A DNA stretch of 64,000 bases, from positions 62,001-126,000 of the forward strand of contig NZ_JAKJPO010000004.1 of NCBI RefSeq assembly GCF_021725675.1, in the 5' to 3' direction. This DNA comes from Marilutibacter chinensis. GTDB taxonomy: Bacteria > Pseudomonadota > Gammaproteobacteria > Xanthomonadales > Xanthomonadaceae. Below are positions 19,945-27,739 of this stretch, one piece after another; the first letter of the stretch is position 1, and the number at the start of each line of letters is the position of its first letter. The notes beneath the pieces were generated by a model. That model did not search any database. It worked only from the letters and a program-made list of their open reading frames with translations, and was not told where the DNA came from. Made by a program: the position numbers and the translations under genes.

Positions 19945-20550
19945 ATGCTGCTACGCGTGGGTACCGAACTCGACGCCGCCCCCGACACGCCAGCCCCCGG
20001 TGCCGCCGAAGGCACGGACGCGCCGGCGCGGCAAACGGAAGCGGCGTCGCTGGAGCAGTTCCTGTCCGGCATCGGCGTGCGTGCGTTCCGTTTCGCCGAG
20101 GCCGGGTTGCGCCAGCGCGACGACGCCCTCGACGCGGTGCAGGACGCGATGATGAAGATGCTGGCCTACAGGGAACGCCCGGCCGTGGAATGGACGCCGC
20201 TGTTCTGGAGCATCCTGCGGCGCCGGGTCATCGACATGCAGCGGCGCCGGCGTTTCCGGCTCGGCTGGCTGTCGCCGGAGCCACGGCACGAGGACGGCGC
20301 CACGGTCGAATGGGCCGACGAGGGCCCCGACCCGTCGCGGGCGCACGACAGCCGCGAGGGCTACACCCGGCTCGCCGGGGCGCTCTCGAGCCTGCCGGCC
20401 CGCCAGCGCGAGGCATTCACCCTGCGCGTGCTGGAGGAACTCGACGTCGCCACCACCGCGCGGGCGATGGGCTGCAGCGAAGGCGCGGTGAAGACACACC
20501 TGTCGCGGGCCCGCGAGGCCCTGCAACGGAAACTGGAGGACTGGCGATGA
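19945..20550 (+). CDS. ECF-type RNA polymerase sigma factor
   Basis: Encodes 201 residues from the ATG at 19945. A GTG at 19957 in the same frame follows TATGCT by 7 bases and could be a second, leaderless start. Region 2 is about residues 45-110 (LRQRDDALDAVQDAMMKML, VEWTPLFWSILRRRVIDMQR). Region 4 is about 145-195 (LSSLPARQREAFTLRVLEEL, GCSEGAVKTHLSRAREALQR). The stop overlaps the next start by 4 bases. It lies 11 bases after the repeat-protein gene, so the cassette is one operon. Confidence 0.87.
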   Translation: MLLRVGTELDAAPDTPAPGAAEGTDAPARQTEAASLEQFLSGIGVRAFRFAEAGLRQRDDALDAVQDAMMKMLAYRERPAVEWTPLFWSILRRRVIDMQRRRRFRLGWLSPEPRHEDGATVEWADEGPDPSRAHDSREGYTRLAGALSSLPARQREAFTLRVLEELDVATTARAMGCSEGAVKTHLSRAREALQRKLEDWR

Positions 20551-20996
20551 CCGCCACGCACGATACCCATCGCGGACGCACCGAGCCCCCGTCCGGACCG
20601 GCATGCGACGCCGTCTTCGATCGGACGATGCAGCAGCTGCATGCCGCGTCGCTGCAGCAGCTGACGCCCTCGACCCTGGCACGGCTGCGTACCGACCGCC
20701 GGGCCGCGCTGTCCGCCTCGCATCGCGCGCCGCTGTTCGGCTGGGGCCTGGCGAGCGCCGCCGCGGCCGTCTGCGCGCTCGCCATCGGCGTGGCGTGGCT
20801 GCGCACCGAACCATCGCCGGACGCCGCGCCGGCGCAGGTTGCGCAGGCCGCCACCGATGCCGGCGAAAGCACGGCCGGCGATGCCCTGCTCGCCGCCGAG
20901 GTCGAAGCGGTGATGGCGCCGCTCGACGAAGATCCCGACCTGTACCTGTGGCTGGCCGCCAACGATGACGCCCTGCCGTCGATCATGGAGCGCTGA
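20547..20996 (+). CDS. single-span membrane protein, probable anti-sigma factor
   Basis: Encodes 149 residues. The N-terminal 75 residues are polar and would be cytoplasmic, one hydrophobic segment lies at about 69-88 (FGWGLASAAAAVCALAIGVAWL), and an acidic 60-residue tail would be periplasmic. This layout, plus translational coupling to the sigma gene (ATGA overlap), is that of a sigma regulator. No anti-sigma motif such as the zinc HXXXCXXC is present, so the role is inferred from position only. Confidence 0.75.
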   Translation: MTATHDTHRGRTEPPSGPACDAVFDRTMQQLHAASLQQLTPSTLARLRTDRRAALSASHRAPLFGWGLASAAAAVCALAIGVAWLRTEPSPDAAPAQVAQAATDAGESTAGDALLAAEVEAVMAPLDEDPDLYLWLAANDDALPSIMER

Positions 20997-21475
20997 TGAT
21001 GTTCCGCTATCGCACCCGCAACCCGCTTCCCAACGCACCGCGCACGCGCGCGCCGCGGCGCCGTCTGGCCCTGCTGCTCGCATGTCTAGCCGCACCTGCG
21101 GCGCTGGCCGGCGACCCGCCGGACAGTCCGCCGTCCGCGCCGCCGCCGGCATGGGAGCAACTGACCCCGGAGCAGCGTGAAATCCTGATCGCACCGGTCC
21201 GCGACCGCTGGAACAGCGAGCCTGAGCGTCGCCAGAGCATGCTCGAGCATGCCCGCCGCTGGCAGGAACTGACCCCCGAGCAGCGCCGCCGGGCCCGCCA
21301 TGGCCGCCACCGCTGGGAGCACATGAGCCCGGAGCAGCGCGCGCAGACCCGCGTCCTGTTCCAGACGATGCGCGGGATGGACCCCGAACAGCGCTCGGCG
21401 CTGAAGGCGCAATGGCGGCAGATGACGCCCGAACAGCGACGCGAATGGGTGGAGCGGCAGCGCGGGGAGGAGTGA
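20996..21475 (+). CDS. DUF3106 exported protein
   Basis: Encodes 159 residues with an N-terminal export signal (hydrophobic LALLLACLAAPAALA at about 24-38). The mature part repeats a (L/M)(T/S/D)PEQR motif four or more times (LTPEQREIL, LTPEQRRRA, MSPEQRAQT, MDPEQRSAL, MTPEQRREW), the mark of DUF3106. LTPEQR repeats also occur in CpxP/Spy-like periplasmic chaperones, so a stress-related periplasmic role is possible. It starts at the TGATG overlap with the preceding gene and ends the cassette. Confidence 0.85.
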   Translation: MMFRYRTRNPLPNAPRTRAPRRRLALLLACLAAPAALAGDPPDSPPSAPPPAWEQLTPEQREILIAPVRDRWNSEPERRQSMLEHARRWQELTPEQRRRARHGRHRWEHMSPEQRAQTRVLFQTMRGMDPEQRSALKAQWRQMTPEQRREWVERQRGEE

Positions 21476-21523
21476 GGAAGCGCCGACCGGCAGCGAGACA
21501 GCCGGACAGCCAGCGCCCCGCCG

Positions 21524-22672
21524 CTATCCCGCGACGCTCTCCCGTTCGGGCCAGACCGTCTTCGCCAGCAGTTCGTCGTCCCAGTCGAAGCCGATCGCGC
21601 CGTCCTTCAGGAACAGTACCGCGAAGTTGAGCAGGTTGCGCGCGTACATCTCGCTCGCATGGACCGCGCCGCTGCTGGCCAGGTTCAGCGGACCGGCCAC
21701 GGTCACACCACGCGCGTCGATGGTCTCACCGGGCCGGGTCAGCTCGCAGTTGCCGCCGGTCTCGGCGGCGAGATCGACGATCACGCTTCCGGGCCGCATG
21801 CCGGCCACCATCGCCGCGGTGACGATCTTCGGCGCCGGCCTGCCCGGGACCGCTGCCGTGCAGACGACCACGTCGATGCCCTTCAGATGCTCGGCGAGCC
21901 GCCGCTGCTGCTCGGCGCGCTCCTCGTCGGTGAGCTGACGCGCGTAGCCGCCTTCGCCGGCCGCGCTGACGCCGAGGTCGAGAAAGCGGCCACCGAGCGA
22001 CTCGATCTGTTCGCGCGTTTCCGGGCGCACGTCGAAACCCTCGACCTGGGCACCGAGCCGCCTCGCTGTCGCGATCGCCTGCAGTCCTGCGACGCCCGCG
22101 CCGACCACCAGCACCTTCGACGGCCGGATCGTGCCGGCGGCGGTGGTCAGCATCGGGAAGAAGCGCGGCGCGAGCTGCGCGGCGATCAGCACTGCCTTGT
22201 AACCGGCCATGCCCGCCTGCGAGCTGAGCACGTCCATCGCCTGTGCGCGGGTCGTGCGCGGCAGGCGCTGCAGTGGGAACGCGACGACGCGACGCGCGCG
22301 GATCTCCCGGGCGCCGGCCTCGTCGGCCTGCGGTACGAGCAGGCCCACCAGCACCGCACCTTCGCGCATGCGTGCGATCGCGTCGGCCGTGGGAGACTGC
22401 ACGCACAGCAGCAGGTCGGCCGCGGCGTAGACAGCGTCGGCATCGTCGAGCAGTGTCGCGCCGGCCTGTGCATAGGCGTCGTCGGTGAACGCGGCGCCCT
22501 CGCCGGCGCCGCGTTCGAGTACCACCCGCGCGCCAGCGGCGACGAACTTGCGGCAGGTTTCCGGGGTGATCGCGACCCGGCGTTCGCCTTCGGCCCGCTC
22601 GCGCACCGCGCCGACGTTCACCGTCGCGCCTGCCGGTCCATCGGTCGGATTGCCTGCCGTCTCTGCCGCCAT
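21524..22672 (-). CDS. pntAa: NAD(P) transhydrogenase subunit alpha part 1
   Basis: Encodes 382 residues, the soluble NAD(H)-binding dI domain. Conserved features are RERAEGERRVAITPETCRKF, SSQAGMAGYKAVL, the Rossmann loop VVGAGVAGLQAIATARRLGA and AAVPGRPAPKIVTAAMV. It forms the proton-translocating enzyme with PntAb and PntB at the inner membrane. The start at 22672 follows GGAGTCCAGGC, and TAGGAT on the minus strand about 40 bases upstream may be its -10 box. Unusually, the other two pnt genes are 2.1 kb away behind a four-gene cassette on the opposite strand. Confidence 0.95.
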   Translation of the reverse strand: MAAETAGNPTDGPAGATVNVGAVRERAEGERRVAITPETCRKFVAAGARVVLERGAGEGAAFTDDAYAQAGATLLDDADAVYAAADLLLCVQSPTADAIARMREGAVLVGLLVPQADEAGAREIRARRVVAFPLQRLPRTTRAQAMDVLSSQAGMAGYKAVLIAAQLAPRFFPMLTTAAGTIRPSKVLVVGAGVAGLQAIATARRLGAQVEGFDVRPETREQIESLGGRFLDLGVSAAGEGGYARQLTDEERAEQQRRLAEHLKGIDVVVCTAAVPGRPAPKIVTAAMVAGMRPGSVIVDLAAETGGNCELTRPGETIDARGVTVAGPLNLASSGAVHASEMYARNLLNFAVLFLKDGAIGFDWDDELLAKTVWPERESVAG

Positions 22673-22755
22673 GCCTGGACTCCGCGAAGGGGCGTCACGG
22701 CCCCGATCTGCGCGATCCTAGCAAAGCGCCGGACGCGCGCGGCGGCACCCGCAAC

Positions 22756-22787
22756 GGATCGTCCGCGGCGGAGCCGGCGGACGATCC
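22756..22787 (-). terminator. strong stem-loop after the DUF1631 gene
   Basis: An 11-bp perfect stem (GGATCGTCCGC at 22756-22766 and its complement at 22777-22787) with a 10-base loop begins 25 bases after the DUF1631 stop. The T tract is poor, so it is either a weak terminator or an mRNA-stabilising end. Confidence 0.5.
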
Positions 22788-22811
22788 GCCCGGACGCGTC
22801 GATACGATGCC

Positions 22812-25106
22812 TCAGTCGGCCTCGGCGGTGTTGTCCAGACGCTCGCGTACGCGTCGCATCGCCTCGTCGAAGGCGGAACGCTCCGAACCGACGACCAGCC
22901 GGCCGTCCTGCTGCATCACCGCCAGTTCCTCGGCGGAGGCGACCAGCACCCGCAGGCCGCGCCGGTTGACCAGCAGGAAGCGGGATGTCATCGGACTGAT
23001 CCAGGCGACCTTGGCGGCGACGATCTCACCGTGCACGTCGGTCAGCCGCACCCAGTCGCCGACCTTCAGCGCGCGCATGCGTTCGGCGATCGCCGGATCG
23101 TGGCCGATGGTGGCGGTACCGCCGGCCAGCCACAGCCGACGCTCCTCGCCGGACTCCACCGTCTCACCGCCCGCCAGCGGCTTGGCGGTCTGCGCGCGGC
23201 GCGGACCGTCCGGAGTGGCCAGCGCGCGCACCAGGCCGGCCATGCCGTGCTGGGCAGCGCTGTCGTCGAGTCCGGAACTGGCCAGGCAGCGCAGGACCAG
23301 GGGTTCGATCGAAAGCAGGTGATCGGCCAGTTCGCGGCCGCGGTTCTCGGCCGCCAGCTGATCGGCGCGCAGCAGCGCATCGCCGAGCGCGATCGCTTCC
23401 TCGCGGCGCTGCGGGTCCTCGTCGCGCAGCAGGGTCTGCACGATGTGATGACGCCATGGCATCGCCAGGAAGTCGGCGACGGCAGGGGTCAGGCGGGTGG
23501 TCCGCAGGCGCTTCATCAGCGCCTCGTCGGCGGTCTCGCGGGCCTGGTCCAGGCGCTCGCGGCCGAGCGTCGCCTTGACCAGCCGCTCCTCCTGCAGCGC
23601 ACTGCGACGGCGGTGCTGGCCGAGCAGGGCGTCGAGCTCGGCATGCGCCAGCTCGAATACGGCGATGTCCTCGTTGTACTCGGCGACCACCCGCTGCGAG
23701 GCGGCGGCCGCGCGGTCCAGCAGCTCGCGCTCCTGCGGCGTGCTCGCCTGGTTGCCTTCGCAGGCTTCGGTGATCGCATCGAGCAGCTTGCGCGCCGGAT
23801 GCTCGCGGTGGACGAACAGGCCGTCGTCGGTCAGCGCGACCTTGACGTAGGGCAGCACCAGGCGGCCGTACAGGCGGCGCGCGCGGTCCTGCAGCGAATT
23901 GGTGCGGAACAGCGAATCGAACAGCAGCGCGACCAGGTCGATCGCATCTTCCTCGTCGGCACTGAAACGGGTCTGGGACGGATCGACGCCGATCCGGCGC
24001 GCGCCATCGCTGAGGTGGTCCCGTATCGCCGAGCCGAGCCGGCCCGGCCCGGCCAGCGCACGCGCGAACGCGTCCGGCGGCTCCGACTGCAACAGGCTGA
24101 CTACGCTCAGCATCTCGTCGACGCGCAGTTCGCGCCGCACGCCCAGGCCATGGTCCTGCCTCGCAGCCGGCGCCTGTGCCAGCGCCGCCGCGCCGCCGGC
24201 CTGCGGCGTCTGCAGGGAACCGTCGCGCCACATCCGCAACATCGTGCGCAGATCGGCCATGTCCTGGCCGGGCATCGCCATACCGCCGCCGTAGCCGCCC
24301 GGTGCGCCTGCGTGGCCACCGCCGTATCCGTTGCCATTGACGTATCCGTCCATCTGTCCCATCACACCCTGCATCGCCTCCATGCCTGTCATCGCTCCCT
24401 GTCCCCGGTAAGGCACGGCCTCGACGGTCTCGTGCCGATAGCCGTGCTGCGTCGATGTATGGGAGGACGGGCCAGGCCGCCCGTATCCCGTCGCTGCAAG
24501 CAAGGCATTGGCCTTGCCATAGAAGTCGCCCAGCCGGCGCGTCAGCTCGCCCTCGTACTGACGGAACAGCAGATCGCGCACGTGCTGGGTGGGCTCGGTC
24601 TCGCGGAAGGACTCGACGAACGCCGCGACCAGCCGCTCCGGCCCGACCGGATTGGCGACTTCGGGCATGCCCAGCGCCTCCGCCATCGCATGCAGGCGCT
24701 GGCGCATCGCCTGCAGCGGTTCGGCGAAGCGGCCGCCGAGCGCTTCGACCACGCGCTGGCCGTCGAGATGGAAGGCCAGGTGGGAATCCTCGATCAGGCC
24801 GAGCGGCAGATCGCCACGCGTGCGCACGCGCAGGCCGCGGAAGTCGTCGAAGCCCTTGGCCAGTTGCTGGCGATAGCGCATCAGCAGCGTCGCCGCCTGC
24901 TGGCGCAGCATCCGCAACGAGGTCAGATCCTCGAAGTGGCCCGGGCCGACGTCGCCGGACTGCAGCGCGATCGACAGCGCCTGCTCGATGCCGGGATACA
25001 AGCTATCGGGGATGCCGCCGAGCTGCTCGACCGCCTGCCGCTTGATCTCTTCAAGGACGCGCAGCGGTTCGCTACGCGTCGCGTGCGATTGGGTGAGTAC
25101 ACTCAT
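22812..25106 (-). CDS. DUF1631 family protein
   Basis: Encodes 764 residues, largely helical, with no signal peptide. The long chain matches DUF1631, a family of uncertain function in gamma- and betaproteobacteria. A Gly/Met/Tyr-rich linker (YGGGHAGAPGGYGGGMAMPG and surroundings) lies near residue 240-280 between the two helical parts. The C-terminal 110 residues are beta-rich (MRALKVGDWVRL, SRFLLVNRRGLRVLVAS) and look like a PilZ-type barrel, which might bind a nucleotide second messenger; the key RxxxR motif is not clearly seen. The start at 25106 has GGGGAT close by. Confidence 0.85.
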   Translation of the reverse strand: MSVLTQSHATRSEPLRVLEEIKRQAVEQLGGIPDSLYPGIEQALSIALQSGDVGPGHFEDLTSLRMLRQQAATLLMRYRQQLAKGFDDFRGLRVRTRGDLPLGLIEDSHLAFHLDGQRVVEALGGRFAEPLQAMRQRLHAMAEALGMPEVANPVGPERLVAAFVESFRETEPTQHVRDLLFRQYEGELTRRLGDFYGKANALLAATGYGRPGPSSHTSTQHGYRHETVEAVPYRGQGAMTGMEAMQGVMGQMDGYVNGNGYGGGHAGAPGGYGGGMAMPGQDMADLRTMLRMWRDGSLQTPQAGGAAALAQAPAARQDHGLGVRRELRVDEMLSVVSLLQSEPPDAFARALAGPGRLGSAIRDHLSDGARRIGVDPSQTRFSADEEDAIDLVALLFDSLFRTNSLQDRARRLYGRLVLPYVKVALTDDGLFVHREHPARKLLDAITEACEGNQASTPQERELLDRAAAASQRVVAEYNEDIAVFELAHAELDALLGQHRRRSALQEERLVKATLGRERLDQARETADEALMKRLRTTRLTPAVADFLAMPWRHHIVQTLLRDEDPQRREEAIALGDALLRADQLAAENRGRELADHLLSIEPLVLRCLASSGLDDSAAQHGMAGLVRALATPDGPRRAQTAKPLAGGETVESGEERRLWLAGGTATIGHDPAIAERMRALKVGDWVRLTDVHGEIVAAKVAWISPMTSRFLLVNRRGLRVLVASAEELAVMQQDGRLVVGSERSAFDEAMRRVRERLDNTAEAD

Positions 25107-25245
25107 CCCCGGATCCCCTATTCGACCGGCGCCCGCTGGGCCGGCTGGTGACGCAGAACGCCGGATTCCGGCGTAGAACGCAGCATAGTGGCAATATGAG
25201 TCACTTCGTGACCGCCCGGCACCCGACCTTCCCGAACTGTGACTG

Positions 25246-25857
25246 ATGTCGCCCATTGACCCGCGTCCCACCGCATCCGATATCGACCTTCTCCAGGCGC
25301 TGGACAACCGCCGCTCGGTACCGGCCCGCCAGCTCGGCGACCCCGGCCCCGACGACGCCACCCTGCTGCGCATGTTGCGCTCGGCCTGCCGCGTGCCCGA
25401 TCACGGCAAGCGGGTGCCGTGGCGCTTTCTCGCGATCCGGGGCGACGCCCGCCATGCGCTGGGCGAACGCCTCGCCGCGCTGACCCGGCAGCGCGACGAC
25501 GACGCTGGCGAGGCCGCGATCGAGAAGGATCGCCAGCGCTTCTCGCATGCGCCGCTGGTGGTGACGGTGATCGCCCGGCTCGGCCCGGACGAGAAGATCC
25601 CGGAACAGGAGCGCCTGCTGTCCGCCGGCTGTGTCTGTTTCGCCCTGCTGCAGGCCGCGCAGGCCCTGGGCTTCGGCGCGACCTGGCTGACCGGCTGGCC
25701 CGCCTATGACGCGACCGTGCACGGTTGGCTGGGGCTGTCGGAAGAGGAGCGCATCGCCGGCTTCATCCACATCGGTACACCGCAGATGGATCCTCCCGAA
25801 CGCGATCGCCCCGATCCGGCCGCATTGCTGGACGAGTGGGTGGACGACCGTGCCTGA
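25246..25857 (+). CDS. nitroreductase family protein (YdjA-like)
   Basis: Encodes 203 residues of the FMN-dependent nitroreductase fold. LDNRRSVPARQLGDP near residue 20 is the RRS phosphate-binding motif; ACRVPDHGKRVPWRFLAI and GCVCFALLQAAQALGFGATW are the other conserved blocks. The length fits the small YdjA-like branch, whose substrates are poorly known. It is divergent from the DUF1631 gene across 139 bases and is followed by a 5'-3' exonuclease gene 96 bases on. Confidence 0.9.
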   Translation: MSPIDPRPTASDIDLLQALDNRRSVPARQLGDPGPDDATLLRMLRSACRVPDHGKRVPWRFLAIRGDARHALGERLAALTRQRDDDAGEAAIEKDRQRFSHAPLVVTVIARLGPDEKIPEQERLLSAGCVCFALLQAAQALGFGATWLTGWPAYDATVHGWLGLSEEERIAGFIHIGTPQMDPPERDRPDPAALLDEWVDDRA

Positions 25858-25953
25858 CCGGCATCGCACGCGCGCGCCGGCGGGCACCCGTGCCACGTCG
25901 TCCGCGGGTCCGTACGGTGACGCGGCGGCCGGCGTTCGGGCAGACTGACGCGG

Positions 25954-26856
25954 ATGAAGACGCTCTACCTCGTCGACGCCAGCCTGTACGTATTCCGCGC
26001 CTGGCACTCGATGCCGGACGAGTTCAGCGACGCCGACGGCTGGCCGACCAATGCAGTGCACGGTTTCGCCCGCTTCCTCGCCGAACTGCTCGAACGCGCG
26101 CGCCCCACCCACATCGCGATCGCCTTCGACGAGGCGCTCGACTCATGTTTCCGCAACGGGATCTATCCGGCCTACAAAGCCAATCGCGAGCCGGCGCCGG
26201 AAGCGCTGAAGCGCCAGTTCGCGCATTGCCGGGCACTGTGCACAGCACTCGGGCTGGACGTGCTCGCGCATGGCCGGTACGAAGCCGACGACCTGATCGG
26301 CAGCGCCGTCCATGCCGCCCGCATCCACGGTTTCCAGGCGGTGATCGTGTCCGCCGACAAGGACCTCTCGCAGTTGCTCGGCGACGGCGACGAACAGTGG
26401 GACTACGCGCGCAACCAGCGCTGGGGCGCGGCCGGCGTGCCCGCCCGGCACGGCGTGGAGGCGCGCCAGATCGCCGACTTCCTGGCGCTGACCGGCGACA
26501 GCATCGACAACATCCCCGGCGTGCCGGGGATCGGCGCCAAGACCGCCGCCGCGCTGCTCGCCCATTTCGGCACCCTCGACGCGCTGCTGGAACGGATCGA
26601 CGAGGTGCCGTTCCTGCGCATACGCGGCGCCGCGGGCACGGCGAAGAAGCTGCGCGAGCATCGCGAACAGGCCCTGCTGTGCCGGCAACTGACCACGATC
26701 GCGCTCGATGCGCCACTCGAAGGCGCCCGCCCCCATTTCGCCCGCGGCCGTGGCGACGCCCACGCGCTGATCGCGCTGTGCGAGGCGTTGCGCTTCGGGC
26801 CGCTGACCCGGCGCCGCCTGCACGAGGCCGCGGGCCTCGAGTACGCCTCCGGCTGA
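25954..26856 (+). CDS. 5'-3' exonuclease (ExoIX/PolA N-domain type)
   Basis: Encodes 300 residues equal to the 5' nuclease domain of DNA polymerase I as a free protein. Metal-binding acidic motifs are present: VDASLYVFRAWHSM at the start, IAFDEALDSCFR, YEADDLIGSAV and SADKDLSQLL, followed by the helix-hairpin-helix TGDSIDNIPGVPGIGAKTA. It should remove flap or RNA-primer 5' ends in the cytoplasm. A CAGACT box lies 7 bases before the ATG with no ribosome site. The full complement of acidic residues suggests it is active, unlike some Xni proteins that lack several. Confidence 0.9.
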   Translation: MKTLYLVDASLYVFRAWHSMPDEFSDADGWPTNAVHGFARFLAELLERARPTHIAIAFDEALDSCFRNGIYPAYKANREPAPEALKRQFAHCRALCTALGLDVLAHGRYEADDLIGSAVHAARIHGFQAVIVSADKDLSQLLGDGDEQWDYARNQRWGAAGVPARHGVEARQIADFLALTGDSIDNIPGVPGIGAKTAAALLAHFGTLDALLERIDEVPFLRIRGAAGTAKKLREHREQALLCRQLTTIALDAPLEGARPHFARGRGDAHALIALCEALRFGPLTRRRLHEAAGLEYASG

Positions 26857-26904
26857 ACCCGGCGAGCGCGGACGGTCCATTCGCGGGCGGTCATGCGGAC
26901 GCGC

Positions 26905-26910
26905 TAGGAT
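26905..26910 (+). promoter_or_regulatory. -10 box (TAGGAT), probable leaderless start of the Nudix gene
   Basis: TAGGAT is followed by six bases and the ATG at 26917. The AGGA within it could instead act as a ribosome site, so this case is less clear than the others. Confidence 0.4.
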
Positions 26911-26916
26911 CGCGGG

Positions 26917-27483
26917 ATGGAGACCGCCACCGACGACACCGACATCGAATCGACCGAAGTCCTGTACGAGGGCCAGTGGCTGCGACTGAGCCGTCGCGGC
27001 CGCTGGGAATTCGCCGAACGTACCCACGGCAACGGCATGGCGGTGATCATCATCGCCGTCACGCCCGACGACAACGTGCTGTTCGTGGAGCAGTTCCGCG
27101 CACCGCTGGGCAGTCGCACGATCGAGATGCCGGCCGGACTGGTCGGAGACGACCACGCCAATGACACCCTGGTTTCCGCCGCCCGGCGCGAGCTGGTCGA
27201 GGAGACCGGCTGGGAGCCGGCCCGGGTCGAGGTGCTGCTGGTCGGTCCGACCTCATCGGGGATGAGCAGCGAACGCATCGCCTTCGTACGCGCGACGGGG
27301 CTGACCCGCGTCGGCAGCGGCGGCGGCGTCGACGACGAGGCGATCACCGTCCACGAAGTGCCACGCGAACAGGCGCCGGCCTGGTTGATGGCCAGGCAGG
27401 ACGAGGGCTATGAACTCGACCTCAAGCTCTGGGCCGGGCTGTGGATGATCGACCGGGATCCGGATGGTTCACCGGCCGGGTGA
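26917..27483 (+). CDS. Nudix hydrolase, ADP-ribose pyrophosphatase-like
   Basis: Encodes 188 residues. The chain matches the NudF-type fold: VLFVEQFRAPLGSRTIEMPAG before the Nudix box and a dimer-forming N-terminal sheet. These enzymes cleave ADP-ribose or related nucleoside diphosphates. The Nudix box runs from the Gly of VGDD to RELVEETGW; its catalytic REXXEE core is intact, but the first acidic position of GX5EX7 is Asp rather than Glu. It should be cytoplasmic. A palindromic repeat follows its stop within 15 bases. Confidence 0.88.
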   Translation: METATDDTDIESTEVLYEGQWLRLSRRGRWEFAERTHGNGMAVIIIAVTPDDNVLFVEQFRAPLGSRTIEMPAGLVGDDHANDTLVSAARRELVEETGWEPARVEVLLVGPTSSGMSSERIAFVRATGLTRVGSGGGVDDEAITVHEVPREQAPAWLMARQDEGYELDLKLWAGLWMIDRDPDGSPAG

Positions 27484-27495
27484 AACCCGCCTTCA

Positions 27496-27573
27496 GCCGC
27501 GGATTGACGCGGATCAGCACGGACAGGGCATCTCGATATTGCTTTGTCCGTGTGATCCGTGTTGATCCGTGGC
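27496..27573. repeat. palindromic intergenic repeat, copy A
   Basis: Two arms of about 31 bases (27496-27527 and 27542-27573) are inverted copies at roughly 80 percent identity with one indel, enclosing a short loop. The core word is CGGATCAACACGGAC or a close variant. It lies between convergent genes, and related sequences occur near 46542, 47740 and 57934. Confidence 0.65.
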
Positions 27574-27650
27574 CAATCTGATCGCCCGGCTCGGTTGAAG
27601 CGATCGGCCGCGACCTGCCCATGGATCTACACCGCTCCTGCCTTGTGAAT

Positions 27651-27725
27651 TCTCTGGACACGGATGGAACAGATCCAGCACAGGTCTCTATCCGCATCCT
27701 CCATCCACGACCGTCCGTGTCCGGA
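27651..27725. repeat. second inverted repeat in the Nudix-pip gap
   Basis: GGACACGGA at 27656-27664 is the exact inverse of TCCGTGTCC at 27714-27722, and weaker pairing extends outward and inward. It resembles an eroded copy of the palindrome next to it. Confidence 0.4.
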
Positions 27726-27739
27726 GCGATTCCGCGGAC

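Noticed and set aside
23031..25151. 706-residue plus-strand frame opposite DUF1631
   Set aside because: It has antisense composition with many Arg, His and Gln and no recognisable domain; the minus-strand gene has family motifs and a ribosome site.
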